This document shows positions 27,098-36,149 of a stretch of 64,000 bases of DNA, in pieces. The DNA is from Dactylonectria macrodidyma. Its lineage: Eukaryota; Ascomycota; Sordariomycetes; Hypocreales; Nectriaceae. A model generated the notes under the pieces. The model saw nothing but the letters and a program-made list of their open reading frames with translations, made no database searches and was not told the DNA's origin. Every line of letters begins with the position of its first letter. Positions within the stretch are counted from its first letter, which is position 1. The stretch covers positions 1,364,001 through 1,428,000 of the forward strand of contig JAGMUV010000005.1 in assembly GCA_020744425.1 (NCBI GenBank). The letters are read 5' to 3'. Made by a program: the position numbers and the translations under genes.

Positions 27098-28871
27098 ATG
27101 ACCCTCGTCCACCGTATCCTCGCTCCGTCGAGCAGAGGGGTTCTGCGACATGGCCCCGGCATCGCTCTGATCTTGGCCCGGCGAGCCTCCAACTTAGCAC
27201 CTCCCAAGGTGGGTGACTATTGATTCAGCTCAGATACAAACAGGCGCTGATATGTCATTCTTTAAGCTCAAGGACCCTTCCTTGCTAAAACAGAACGTCT
27301 GTTATGTCAATGGCGAATGGGTCCCAGCTAAGTCGGGCAAGACATTCGAGGTCAATGGTAAGTGCCATTTCTTGTGATCCGCGACCATTCATCAGAGGGT
27401 TCAAGCTTGCTTGTGATATTGACACCGTCACAGACCCATCTACGGGCGCCCTCATCGGCACCAGTCCCGAGTTCGACACCAATGACGCCCAGTCCGCCAT
27501 CACCGCCGCTGCCGATGCGTTCCCTAGTTTCCGCGCCAAGACGGGCCGTGAGCGCTCCAAGTTGTTGCGCGCCTGGTATGATCTGATGACTTCCAATGCT
27601 GAGGATATCGCCACTCTGATCACCTGGGAGAACGGCAAACCGCTCACAGATGCCAAGGGAGAGGCCACCTACGCCGCCAACTTTCTGGAGTGGTTCAGTG
27701 AGGAGGCTCCGCGAGTCTACGGCAATACCATCCCCACCTCCGTGCCTGGAAATCGAGTTTGGACCATCAAGGAGCCGGTCGGAGTGTGTGGATTGATCAC
27801 GCCGTAAGTGACAGCTCCTTTTCGAATTGTTGACCCAGAACCTGACCAAATGATAGCTGGAACTTCCCTGCCGCCATGATTACGAGGAAAATTGGCCCAG
27901 CGCTGGCAGCAGGCTGTACCGTGGTCTGCAAGGCTCCTAGCGAGACACCCTTCACATCCCTAGCCCTGGCCGAGCTTGCTCATCGAGCGGGCATCCCCAA
28001 GGGTGTCGTCAACATTGTGACAGCTAACGAAAACACTCCCAAAGTTGGAGAGTTGCTTACCTCATCGCCTACTATTAAAAAGATCTCGTTCACTGGCTCC
28101 ACTGGTGTCGGCAAACTCTTGATGAAGCAGTCGTCCAGCACTCTCAAGAAGCTCTCGATGGAGCTTGGCGGAAATGCACCTTTCATTGTCTTCGACGACG
28201 CCGATGTCGATGCTGCTGTCGCCGGAGCCATCGCCTCCAAGTTCCGTTCCTCGGGTCAGACTTGCGTGTGTGCAAACCGCATCTACGTGCAGAAGGGCAT
28301 CTATGATGAGTTTGCCCAGAAGCTCACCGCGAAGGTCCAGGAGTTCCGCGTGGGTAACGGATTCGAGCAAGGCATCACTCATGGGCCTTTGATCCACGAC
28401 CGAGCTGTCTCCAAGGCCGAAGCACACGTTCAGGATGCCCAGCAGAAGGGCGGCAAGGTCACCATCGGTGGCCAGCGAGTCACTGACCTGGGCCCCAACT
28501 TTTACGCACCCACAGTCATCCGAGATATGACTCCCGAGATGGATATGGCTTCTCAAGAGACCTTTGGGCCTGTTGCCGGCCTTTTCCCCTTTGAGACGGA
28601 GGAAGAGGTGGTGAAGATGGCCAACAACACCAACGTGGGTCTTGCTGGATACTTCTTCTCAAGGGACATTGAACGAGTGCACCGAATCGCCGAGAGCCTC
28701 GAGGTGGGCATGGTTGGTGTCAACACAGGTTTAATCTCGGATCCTGCGGCACCATTTGGTGGTGTCAAGGAGAGCGGTTTTGGTCGTGAGGGCTCGCTGG
28801 ACGGCATTGCAGAGTATCAAGTAACGAAGATGGTAACTTCTGGAGGAATGGGTAAGCCTCTACAGGCGTAA
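27098..28871 (+). CDS. uga2: Succinate-semialdehyde dehydrogenase (NAD(P)+), likely mitochondrial
   Basis: Exons 27098-27208, 27267-27357, 27434-27803 and 27857-28871 give 528 residues. The enzyme oxidises succinate semialdehyde to succinate, the last step of the GABA shunt. It has an aldehyde dehydrogenase fold with the PWNFP motif, a substrate/cofactor loop with FTGSTGVGK, general-base E293 in MELGGN and catalytic C327 in SGQTCVCANR. These two are 34 residues apart, as usual for the family. The close GabD/Uga2-type match separates it from other aldehyde dehydrogenases. The first exon encodes a basic, acid-free, Arg-rich presequence of 37 residues typical of mitochondrial import. It joins in phase to LKDPSLLKQ through a 58-nt intron (27209-27266) with a CTGAT branch site and pyrimidine-rich acceptor. 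A second good ATG at 27252 lies inside that intron and would give a 496-residue form, starting MSFFK and continuing LKDPSLLKQ, without the presequence. Which start dominates is not known. Confidence 0.92.
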
Positions 28872-29063
28872 GGTAATAAACGATCCTGCTCCGTCGGGTC
28901 TTATGTCTTATGCATAAGAGAAACTTGGGGAAAATAAAAAAAATCAACCAAAAAAAAATCATAAAAAGCCCATAATTTAGGTACAGTGACTGGTTCATCA
29001 TCCCTACCTATTGGGGACGTTGCTAGGACAAGTTGGGTCCATCTTGCCGCCGACGTCTCCCAT

Positions 29064-29108
29064 GTCTTCGTCGTCTTCGTCGTCTTCGTCGTCTTCGTCG
29101 TCTTCGTT
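29064..29108. repeat. 9-bp tandem repeat TCTTCGTCG
   Basis: About five units of TCTTCGTCG occur in direct succession, with the last copy degenerating. Read on the minus strand they would encode alternating Asp and Glu, but no gene context supports translation, so this is a simple sequence repeat. Confidence 0.85.
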
Positions 29109-29415
29109 CGGCGACGCCGCGCCGCCAACATGCATCAGGTGTTGAATCTGACAATCCATCTTCGACTTGCTTCTACTACCATCCATTTAAGTACCTAGTA
29201 AAGGGTCCCCCAAATGTAGAAGTATGACTGTGAAACGTGTGCTCCATCTTCAAGATTGAGTACCACCGTCGGGTCAGTGGTGAGGATGATAGTAACCAGT
29301 TGTCCAGTGCAGCGATCTAAAAACCAACTGACTCTCAGCTGCCAACTGATCAGCTGTCAAACAACTGTCAGCCAGTCTCGTGTTTGGGATATTTCTTCAC
29401 GCACATACGAATTCC

Positions 29416-29481
29416 TTTCTTTTCTTTTCTTTTCTTTTCTTTTCTTTTCTTTTCTTTTCTTTTCTTTTCTTTTCTTTTCTT
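29416..29481. repeat. (TTTTC)n pentanucleotide microsatellite
   Basis: Thirteen or so perfect copies of TTTTC lie about 220 to 290 bases upstream of the small orphan gene. As a pyrimidine tract in a promoter or leader it could affect expression and is likely to vary in length between strains. Confidence 0.95.
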
Positions 29482-29521
29482 CAACCCCATTGACACCCTC
29501 TCCCATAAGCACTACTACATA

Positions 29522-29545
29522 CCCCCCCCCCCCCCCCCCCCCCCC
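29522..29545. repeat. 24-nt C homopolymer
   Basis: An uninterrupted run of 24 C lies between the pentanucleotide repeat and the leader intron of the small orphan gene. The length is prone to sequencing and replication slippage. Confidence 0.9.
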
Positions 29546-29704
29546 TACGCTCCTTACTGTCCTCAATATCTTCCGTTACCAATTAATTCCATATCCTTTC
29601 TTCAACTCCATCATCACCCTCAACCGTAAGTACAACCTCCCCCCCATTCCTCCTAGGGTCCCTTATCTCTTCACCCAATACTAGCACTAATTTATGTATA
29701 GAAA

Positions 29705-30036
29705 ATGTACACAATCAATAACTCAAACGTCACGATCGTGGGCGGTGGTAGCCGCAGGGGTGGTCGTGGTGATGGCGGCTGCGGCGGCGACGGCGGCGAC
29801 GAGGCTGCCAAGAAGCCCGTGGTAAGTGTCTATGTACTCGTGTGATTGATGCAATCTAACACCATGTACAGTCGAAGCGGAAGGCCAAGCGCCTTCTGCG
29901 GAGGGCTCAGTACCTCCTGCTTGTTGCTAACGGCGACACCAACCCTCCCAAGAATGGCGGCGGCGGCGGCAACAGGGACCCAATGTGTCCCAGCAACTTT
30001 CCCGAAAGGGACGATGGAACCAGTCACTGGGAATAA
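29705..30036 (+). CDS. Small Gly/Arg/Lys-rich hypothetical protein
   Basis: Exons 29705-29821 and 29872-30036 give 93 residues. The 50-nt intron has GTAAGT, a TCTAAC branch site and TACAG, and the junction is in phase. A further leader intron (29626-29701) ends just before the start codon, which supports transcription. Residues 12-35 are Gly-rich with interspersed Arg and Asp. Residues 37-50 are strongly basic (KKPVSKRKAKRLLRR), followed by a short hydrophobic patch (YLLLVAN), another Gly run and an acidic end. I recognise no family. The basic stretch could serve as a nuclear/nucleolar or nucleic-acid-binding signal, which is inference only. There is no signal peptide. The promoter is built of simple repeats. 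A non-coding spliced RNA is the alternative explanation. Confidence 0.55.
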
Positions 30037-31485
30037 ACTATGGTTCTTCTCAAGTTTCTCTTATACAATCGGGAGTACGTTTTCAGATCGATGGACTGGA
30101 CAGATGGTCATTGTCGCACTCAGGCGTCCATGAATTAATTCGAGACATCTCGAGTACAGGACTCCTGGCTCATGCCCTATAAACCAAATTGACATGCTCA
30201 TTTTAAATGATTGTAGCTATGCGCCTTACTGCCGTTGAACTTAAAGGTTCTTATGGAAGACCAGTACCTGCGAGGAATTGGTCCATTTTGAGGGGTTATG
30301 TCAATCATTAGCTGAGAAGACCGCGTGACAGTCCAACAGCTGAAAACAACAAGAAGGCGTCGACTCGATGTATCGAGCCTCCGTCATCAAGTATCATTGC
30401 CAATTGGCCCACGGGATTTCGTCTCGAACGCGCGTCAGAGCGGATATCATGTACTGCGTGACTTCTCTTGAGTATCAAACTCGCCCACTTCGCTTCATGC
30501 ACATTCCATCTACAACCTTAAGATGAAAATATGATCTCTCCTACATAATCTCAGTCTATATGACCACTGTGTGTTTGTTGGCTTACGGGCTGGAGTACTG
30601 CATTGACATCCCTGTCATGTCTAAGGCTCCTCACTCACTAAGCAACCCCAGTGGCACGGAAACATCTATATGCTATCCGCGGTTCTGCACATTCCATTCA
30701 AGAACTTTCTTTTCATCAAATACGCAACACACGTCACCCAAAATCTCTCAAATATCCATGCCGTCTTTCAAAGACACAAAGGCTCATGACCCCTCTCTCG
30801 GGCGCTCAGCCGGCGGTGATAATTCTCATTCCATGGCTTGTTGTTTCAAAGCGCTTGCGGTCAATCATTCCTCTTGGACGGTTACGACATCAAATGCGAC
30901 TTGGTTCAACAATCTGAGCATTGCCAATTCGGAGAGCCTCCTACCAGGGCCATGCAATTTGGCGACGAGATTGCAATGCAATGCGAATCCCTGTGTCTTG
31001 TTTGCCGCCGATACGGCTCCATTTATAATCGCCAGTATTCGCAAGACTCACCACCACCTATTAGATATTTGTCCATCATCTCTCCTAGCGCCCTGTTGCT
31101 ATCTGTTTATGTTCATCACTTGATTTGACTGGTCAATCATTCGAGGGCATCCAGGTCACAAACGCTGCTCTTCGAAGCCTCGACACACAATACTAATCAA
31201 CACGAGCACGGCCCTCTAATTCAACACGACAAAAGGAAAGCACCTTCATTTCTGCAAGTGCGTTGCTGTTACTATTCATTGTCTCATTCAAGCGGTATGT
31301 GTTTGGCTCTGCCACTGCTGTCATCAGCTAATTCCCAAGTGTCGCAGACTACCGAGTAGCCGCAGCTTGTGCTCTTGGATCGACGAACAATGGACCACCT
31401 CTTATGGCCGAATACTTCAGCACATACACAGTGACTTGGCAATTGCAGTCCAAGTATTTCCAGGATAGGCAGAGCGCTGTGAAAG

Positions 31486-31660
31486 GTCGGTAAAAGGGAG
31501 TGATGTTGGAGGGCGGGAAAAGCTTGGGTTAGGGAGAGTGCTATCAGAAGTCAGTGAAAGGGTACAATGTTGGAGAATTAAAAACTTGGAGGGTGGGGAT
31601 CAAAGGTTCGTGAAAGGAAGTGATGCTGGAGGATTGGGTTGTTGAAGGGTGGGCAGAGCC
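31486..31660. repeat. Degenerate G-rich tandem repeat, about three units
   Basis: Three diverged units start near 31486, 31550 and 31606, 56 to 64 bases apart. Each opens with a GT(C/T)-G(T)(A/G)AAAGG block and carries a core like TGATGTTGGAG, then a GGGTGGG- or GGGCGGGA-like G-rich block. Divergence between units suggests an old duplication. Confidence 0.65.
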
Positions 31661-32315
31661 ATGAGAAGATCAACATCTCCGATCAACGTCTATGTTAACG
31701 CGGCATGATCTCAAGAGACGTGGCTTAGTTGAGCCACTTTTTGAGTCAGTTGTCATTCCTTTGAGATCTGGTTCCGTTTCCAGATGTCATGGTCAGTCGT
31801 GTCTTACACTAGAAAGCAAATGCCTCTACCTCTGGGTCAAAGGAAGCGACCCACAAACCATTGAAGAGGTCATTCAATTGCTCTAGGCTGTCAATGTCGT
31901 GGTGGACGATGCTCAAAAACGTTGGTCGTGAGACGGTAGGCTGTGTGAGTAGCTTCATACTCAGTGATTTAAGCGAGTTGAGGCACACCGGTCGCACGCA
32001 AGCTGCTACATACAGGCGTGATAAACTAGGATACGTAGGCATAATAAATTAGCATATGAAGGTATATTAAATTAGTCCAAGAATCTTCTCACATCAAAGA
32101 GATTCAAATAAAAATAATAATCACCAAAGGTCTAGGAAAAACCCGCAACTTATGGACCGGGCGGATGCTACCAGTTCTCGAAATGAATACGGGTAGTTTC
32201 CCCACATGCATATGAGAGCCTCTGTCTGATCGAAGTTATGAGTAGGGTTGGTGGGGTGTTACTGCAAAAAGACCACACCTTTCTTCTTCTCTCTATCTGT
32301 GAAGACTTGGTGGAC

Positions 32316-32328
32316 AAAAATTCAAAAA
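32316..32328 (-). terminator. Pol III T-run terminator of tRNA-Val
   Basis: Read on the minus strand, two TTTTT runs (32328-32324 and 32320-32316) start 12 bases after the tRNA 3' end, the usual RNA polymerase III termination signal. Confidence 0.75.
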
Positions 32329-32340
32329 GAAATATACAAT

Positions 32341-32428
32341 GATCGTGGCAGGGATCGAACCTGCGATCCTCGCCGTATCCATTCGAATGGATGTAAAGGC
32401 GATGCCTTAACCTCTGGGCCACACGACC
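32341..32428 (-). tRNA. tRNA-Val(UAC) with 16-nt intron
   Basis: On the minus strand the sequence folds as a full cloverleaf. The acceptor stem is GGTCGTG/CACGATC with one G-U pair. The D arm has GGTTAA. The anticodon stem is TCGCC/GGCGA, the variable loop GGATC and the T arm GCAGG-TTCGATC-CCTGC. The mature length is 72 nt. The anticodon TAC lies at 32393-32395, followed by A37. A 16-nt intron at 32376-32391 sits at the canonical position 37/38. The anticodon arm TCGCCTTTACACGGCGA equals that of yeast tRNA-Val(UAC) as I remember it, which supports the identity. A T5 pol III terminator follows at 32324-32328 on the minus strand. No CCA is encoded, as expected for a nuclear gene. Confidence 0.93.
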
Positions 32429-33137
32429 TTTGTTGGTGTTGAGGCTCAACTTTGTGATCTATATACTATCGCCATCCCACCCGGCTGTGGTTTGTAGCAC
32501 ACTTCCCTTTTGGGTGCGTCCCTGGTAGATATTTCACTTTCCATGATAAAAATTGCGATACTAGTGTATTATTTCGTCAAAAAACTTCATAATATACAAG
32601 ACATGGGTTGCTGAGGTCGCAAATGTGAGAATCAAGTGGGAGTTGCCCAATCTCATGAGCATCACACATAAGTACCACAACAATGATAAACACTCAAAGA
32701 AAGTTTGTTTTCTTCGAAGACTTGATTTCTCACTCAATGGAATTAGTTGTGAGACGCTAAAAAAGATCCATGTTCAAATGTGAATAGAGCCAAAGCATAC
32801 GTGGAGATCGCCGGGCTTATTTTGGTGGAGTTGATGGTTTTGGCTCCACTTGAACGCATCGTACCGCCGCAGTCGAGCACATTAGTATCACATTAAACAC
32901 AATTTGCATTGAATTACACACGGTCTTTATCATAAAAACACCACCGCATTGTCTCATTGCCTGTCTAGAATGTCATATTTGCTGGGTCAGCACTAGTGTT
33001 AAGTGTGGTTGGGGGTAGCGTCAACCTCAATGGGCATTCTGGGACCCGTAGGTAATTCAGCCCCAGTGCAATTACAGTGCTAACGTTATGAAAGCTGACT
33101 GGAATGAATCTGCACCAGGAAATGATGAGCCTGCAGA

Positions 33138-33212
33138 AAGCGATGTTAAACGGGTGTCGATGCAACAAACATCGTAATGCAAGAGACACTCTACCACTGA
33201 GCCACATCGTCC
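33138..33212 (-). pseudogene. Decayed tRNA-like sequence (possibly tRNA-Ala)
   Basis: On the minus strand, 33212 starts GGACGATGTGGCTCAGTGGT, a good acceptor 5' strand plus an A box matching TGGCNNAGTGG. A pairable D arm (GCTC/GAGT) follows. Downstream the element fails. The expected anticodon stem after TCTCT does not close, the B-box-like GCATCGACACC differs from GGTTCGANTCC at several positions, and the 3' acceptor strand pairs only partly (ATCG). No T-run terminator follows. The first 40 bases resemble fungal tRNA-Ala(UGC), including TTGCAT. This is best read as a mutated tRNA pseudogene or chance A-box relic. Confidence 0.45.
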
Positions 33213-33787
33213 GCTCTTTGGAGAACATTGAACAAAATTGGCATACAAAGGCTGAGTTGCTTTTCGGGTGGCTCCTGGTCGGTCTCCCGCATGTTGGTTG
33301 GGGTTCCGAAAGTGCCCCTGATCCGTCTAGGCTTCATCTTCTCTTGGGAAGACTCAGAAAACTTCCATTGAAGCGAGTGTCCAGAGCATTCCCTTGTCTA
33401 TTCCAATCTGCCCAGGATTGGGCAATATGATTTACATAAGAGCTCTCTGTTCGACTACTAACCCATGTTGTCGTCCTCATGCCTCGAAGACTCAGATCTG
33501 CAACTCTGTAGAGACATCAACAAAAGACACCACCCAAACCCGCGACGCACAATCGATGTTCGCACCGAGTCCATTGTTACTCAACGTCTCAAATAGTATG
33601 ATTAATATGACAACTTGTTTCTGAGCCTTGTTGTTGAACATAGAATGGTCCCCGCAGCCCTGCAGCTAATGAAGGTGGGGTACGTACCAGCGAGGCATGA
33701 AGCTTGGTGAACTGACGTCGGAAGCTCATGTGCAAGGATTTCAACCTGTCGACTGACCTCGTTTTCTCGCCCGTCACAAACACAATT

Positions 33788-34726
33788 ATGGCATTCCCAC
33801 GAGCCAATGCGCCCGCACGGCACTGCCTGCGTCTCTTGGCTTCTGAGGGGTATGCTTTCTACAACGCAGCGCTGTCATGCAGGCGATACAGCATGACTCG
33901 AGCTGAACCTCGAACTGACTGACTGTCTTCTAGGACGGCTCTCCAGAACATCCCTCGACGAAGCCTTGCCGCCTCCCTCCCCGTTCAGTCCTCGACCCGC
34001 CCCTTCAGCTCCTCTCCCCCTCTCCTCAAGAAGCGCAAGATCGCCATCCCCACCAACAGCCCCAAGCACCGAGACGCCGCTGCCAACAGCGATGCCGCCG
34101 CCGCACCGCCGGATTCATCTTCATCAGCTCCTAAGCCGGGCCAGGCCAACGCCGAAGACCCCCTCGACTTCACGGCCGTGACGTCGGCGTACGGTCCGAT
34201 CGACGCCCACTTCAAGGCGCAGCTCGCCGGCATGGTCCACGGCGGCCGCTTCAACCCGACCAACCTCGGCGCCCTGCCCGTCTCCGTCAAGGACCCCGGC
34301 GCCGAGGCCGCTGCGTCCTTCCCGCTCCGCGAGCTGGCCCAGGTCGTACCCCGCCCTGGCCGCACCATCTCGCTGCTCGTCCACGAAAAGGACTACATCA
34401 AGCCCATCATGTCCGCCGTCCAGTCCAGCCGCGAGTTCAACCAGCAGCCCCAGCGCTCCGAGGACAACGAGCTCGAGCTGCTCCTCAAGGTCGAGCTCGA
34501 GCGCAAGGACGACGTCGCCCGCCGCATCAAGGAGACCATGCAGGCCTACCGCGAGCGCATCCGCCAGGTGCGTTCCAAGCACGAAAAGACGCTCAAGGAC
34601 TGGAAGAAGAACGGCACTGTGCTGCCAGACCTGGTGAAGCGTGCCGAGAAGGAGCTACAGAAGGTGCAAGACAAGAAGATGAAGGAGCTCGACCAAGAGG
34701 AGGCTCAAATGATCCGCCAGCTGTAA
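33788..34726 (+). CDS. rrf1: Mitochondrial ribosome recycling factor
   Basis: Exons 33788-33849 and 33934-34726 give 284 residues, with an 84-nt intron in phase. Residues 1-50 form an Arg-rich mitochondrial presequence ending in a processing-like RPFSSSPPLLKKRK segment. Residues 55-90 are a low-complexity linker. From about 105 to the end is the RRF domain: a helix running into GGRFNPTNLGALPV, then RELAQVVPRPGRTISLLVHEKDYIKPI, then EKTLKDWKK and a final long amphipathic helix. The family splits post-termination ribosomes with EF-G2, here in mitochondria. The start at 33788 (A at -3, leads into a good presequence) is preferred over an in-frame ATG at 33728 with C at -3. The domain is the divergent fungal form, so the family name is firm but some residues differ from bacterial Frr. 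It converges on the RGG protein gene with a 211-base gap. Confidence 0.87.
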
Positions 34727-34937
34727 CCAAAGCTATATTGCATATATGGTGTCATGTATTTGTACGATCACAAGCCGAAATGTCCGAAACGGTCCGCCAA
34801 ACGGGCCATGCTCAAAGGCTACGAGCGCTGAAAAGGTGGGTGGGACGTTGAATATATATTACATATCGTGACAAAGTGTACACTGGTTTTTTTTCCCTCT
34901 CCAGCCATCTCTTGTTTCCCTGTATCTTTGTATCCTC

Positions 34938-36149
34938 TTAGGCTCGTGCCTTGTGCTTTTCTGCCGGCTTCCCACCCCTCTTAGCCAACAGCGATGTCAG
35001 CTTATTCTCAAACGTGTTGACGTCGTGAGTTGTATAAGTCTCGGCACGGAGGTGCCACGAGCGGGACAGGCCAATGGGATCCACGGCAAACTTGGGTGTC
35101 TCGTGCTGGCCCATGACGGCCCTTTCAAGGATGACCTTGCGGACGGCCTCTTCAGCGTCGGTGATGATGGGTGCTGCGGCCTGAGCCTCGCCCTTGCCCT
35201 CACCTTCGCCCTCGACGGGCTCGGCGGGTTTGTTCTTCTGTTGAAGATGCTCCTCGGCAGCTGCTCTGGCCTCAGCGTCGGCAAAGTAACGCATACCACC
35301 GGCCTCAATCTCTGTGGCGTAGTGGCGAGCCTGGAAGGCCTGAGGGGCTCCAACGTGGTCAGCTGTGCCGAGGACGCTGAGGTTCTGCAAAACGGCAGCC
35401 GACTTGCCGGCTGCACTGGTGGGCGTAACTGGCGCATAGTCGGCGAGGGACTCGAGTGTCAGAGACGGTTCGAACTGGGTGGGCACGCCAAATCTGATGC
35501 TGTCGTCAAAAGCCTGCTCGTCGGGGTCCATTCGCGCGAACTCGTTTACGCGGGGCTTGCGTTCCTTGTCCTCGCCCTCCCGTCTCCCGTCCCGTCCCCT
35601 ACCGACTCGAGCACCTCTGCCACCTCGGCCGCCTCTACCACCTCTACCGCCACGGCCACCTCGAGCACCAAAGCCACCTCTAGATCCTCGAGCACCACCG
35701 AAGCCGCCACGGCCCCTAAAAGAAGGGCCGTCGCCACTGAAAGCTCCACGACCTCTGAAAGAAGAACCCTCACCACCATAACCACCACGACCACCCCTGT
35801 AAGAAGGGCCGTCGCCTTGTGCGCCGCCTCGTGCCCCTCGGCCGCGGAAACCTCCGCGACCACGGAGTGACATTCTGGGAAGGCTCTTCACATCGAGGAT
35901 TCTGGGTGCGCCCGCCGGGCCAGAGACGGCCTGATCGGTTCGAGCCGGGCTGCGAGACCGGGCGAGGGAATTGATCTCGCTCGTGGCGTTGCGGGATCGA
36001 CTGTGGGGAGAATCGCTGGGGCCTTTGCCGTCGGCGGCTTGCAATTGCGTCGTAGAGAATTGGCGAATGCAGCTTCGAAGAGCATCCGAGGCCTGCTCGA
36101 GCTCGGGCCTTGTCCGGCTACACACCGAACGAAAGGCGTGGCGATGCAT
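34938..36149 (-). CDS. RGG/glycine-rich protein with mitochondrial-type N-terminus
   Basis: A single minus-strand exon encodes 403 residues from the ATG at 36149. The open frame reaches upstream to 36314, but this internal start begins a typical mitochondrial presequence: basic, with SVCSRTR and then CIRQFSTTQLQ resembling a processing site. Residues 95-193 are an RGG domain with many RGRGGF, RGGRGG and SFRGRG units, a known RNA-binding and arginine-methylation type sequence. The C-terminal 200 residues are not low complexity: a region around FARMDPDEQAFDDSIRFG, an Ala/Glu helix, and an end block with AVMGQHETPKFAVDPIGLSR and WHLRAETYTTHDVNTFENKL. That block looks conserved and ribosome-protein-like. 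I infer a mitochondrial RNA- or ribosome-associated protein but cannot name it. The CG-rich RGG stretch makes the antisense frame at 34953-35870 open; that frame is a shadow. Confidence 0.82.
   Translation of the reverse strand: MHRHAFRSVCSRTRPELEQASDALRSCIRQFSTTQLQAADGKGPSDSPHSRSRNATSEINSLARSRSPARTDQAVSGPAGAPRILDVKSLPRMSLRGRGGFRGRGARGGAQGDGPSYRGGRGGYGGEGSSFRGRGAFSGDGPSFRGRGGFGGARGSRGGFGARGGRGGRGGRGGRGGRGARVGRGRDGRREGEDKERKPRVNEFARMDPDEQAFDDSIRFGVPTQFEPSLTLESLADYAPVTPTSAAGKSAAVLQNLSVLGTADHVGAPQAFQARHYATEIEAGGMRYFADAEARAAAEEHLQQKNKPAEPVEGEGEGKGEAQAAAPIITDAEEAVRKVILERAVMGQHETPKFAVDPIGLSRSWHLRAETYTTHDVNTFENKLTSLLAKRGGKPAEKHKARA

Larger units (their letters stand above)
28872..29704. other. Microsatellite-rich spacer and leader of the small orphan gene
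   Basis: The spacer holds a run of 9-nt units TCTTCGTCG (29064-29108), a TTTTC pentanucleotide repeat (29416-29481) and a 24-nt C run (29522-29545). A candidate leader intron at 29626-29701 (GTAAGT donor, TATAG acceptor, CTAAT branch region) ends four bases before the downstream start codon. No coding region is seen. Confidence 0.6.
30037..33787. other. AT-richer 3.75 kb region with tRNA and relics
   Basis: This interval is visibly richer in A and T than its coding neighbours and contains tRNA-Val, a decayed tRNA-like element and a degenerate tandem repeat, listed separately. An open frame of 187 codons at 30560-31123 plus has no recognisable domain and overlaps other frames. The composition and lack of genes would fit an old mutated repeat region, but I see no recognisable transposase or reverse transcriptase remnant. 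Confidence 0.5.

Noticed and set aside
29064..29108. Direct repeats considered as a CRISPR-like array
   Set aside because: Units are contiguous 9-mers without spacers; this is a microsatellite in a eukaryotic genome.
29256..29684. 142-codon frame across the TTTTC and C repeats
   Set aside because: Created by the simple repeats (Phe/Ser and Pro runs); the region is better explained as leader with an intron.
30560..31123. 187-codon plus-strand frame in the AT-richer block
   Set aside because: Cys/Ser-rich random-looking sequence with no signal peptide or domain, overlapped by other open frames.
34953..35870. 305-codon plus-strand frame opposite the RGG protein
   Set aside because: The antisense of Gly/Arg codons gives Pro/Ser/Thr-rich frames. 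The minus-strand frame has a presequence and a structured C-terminus, so it is the real gene.
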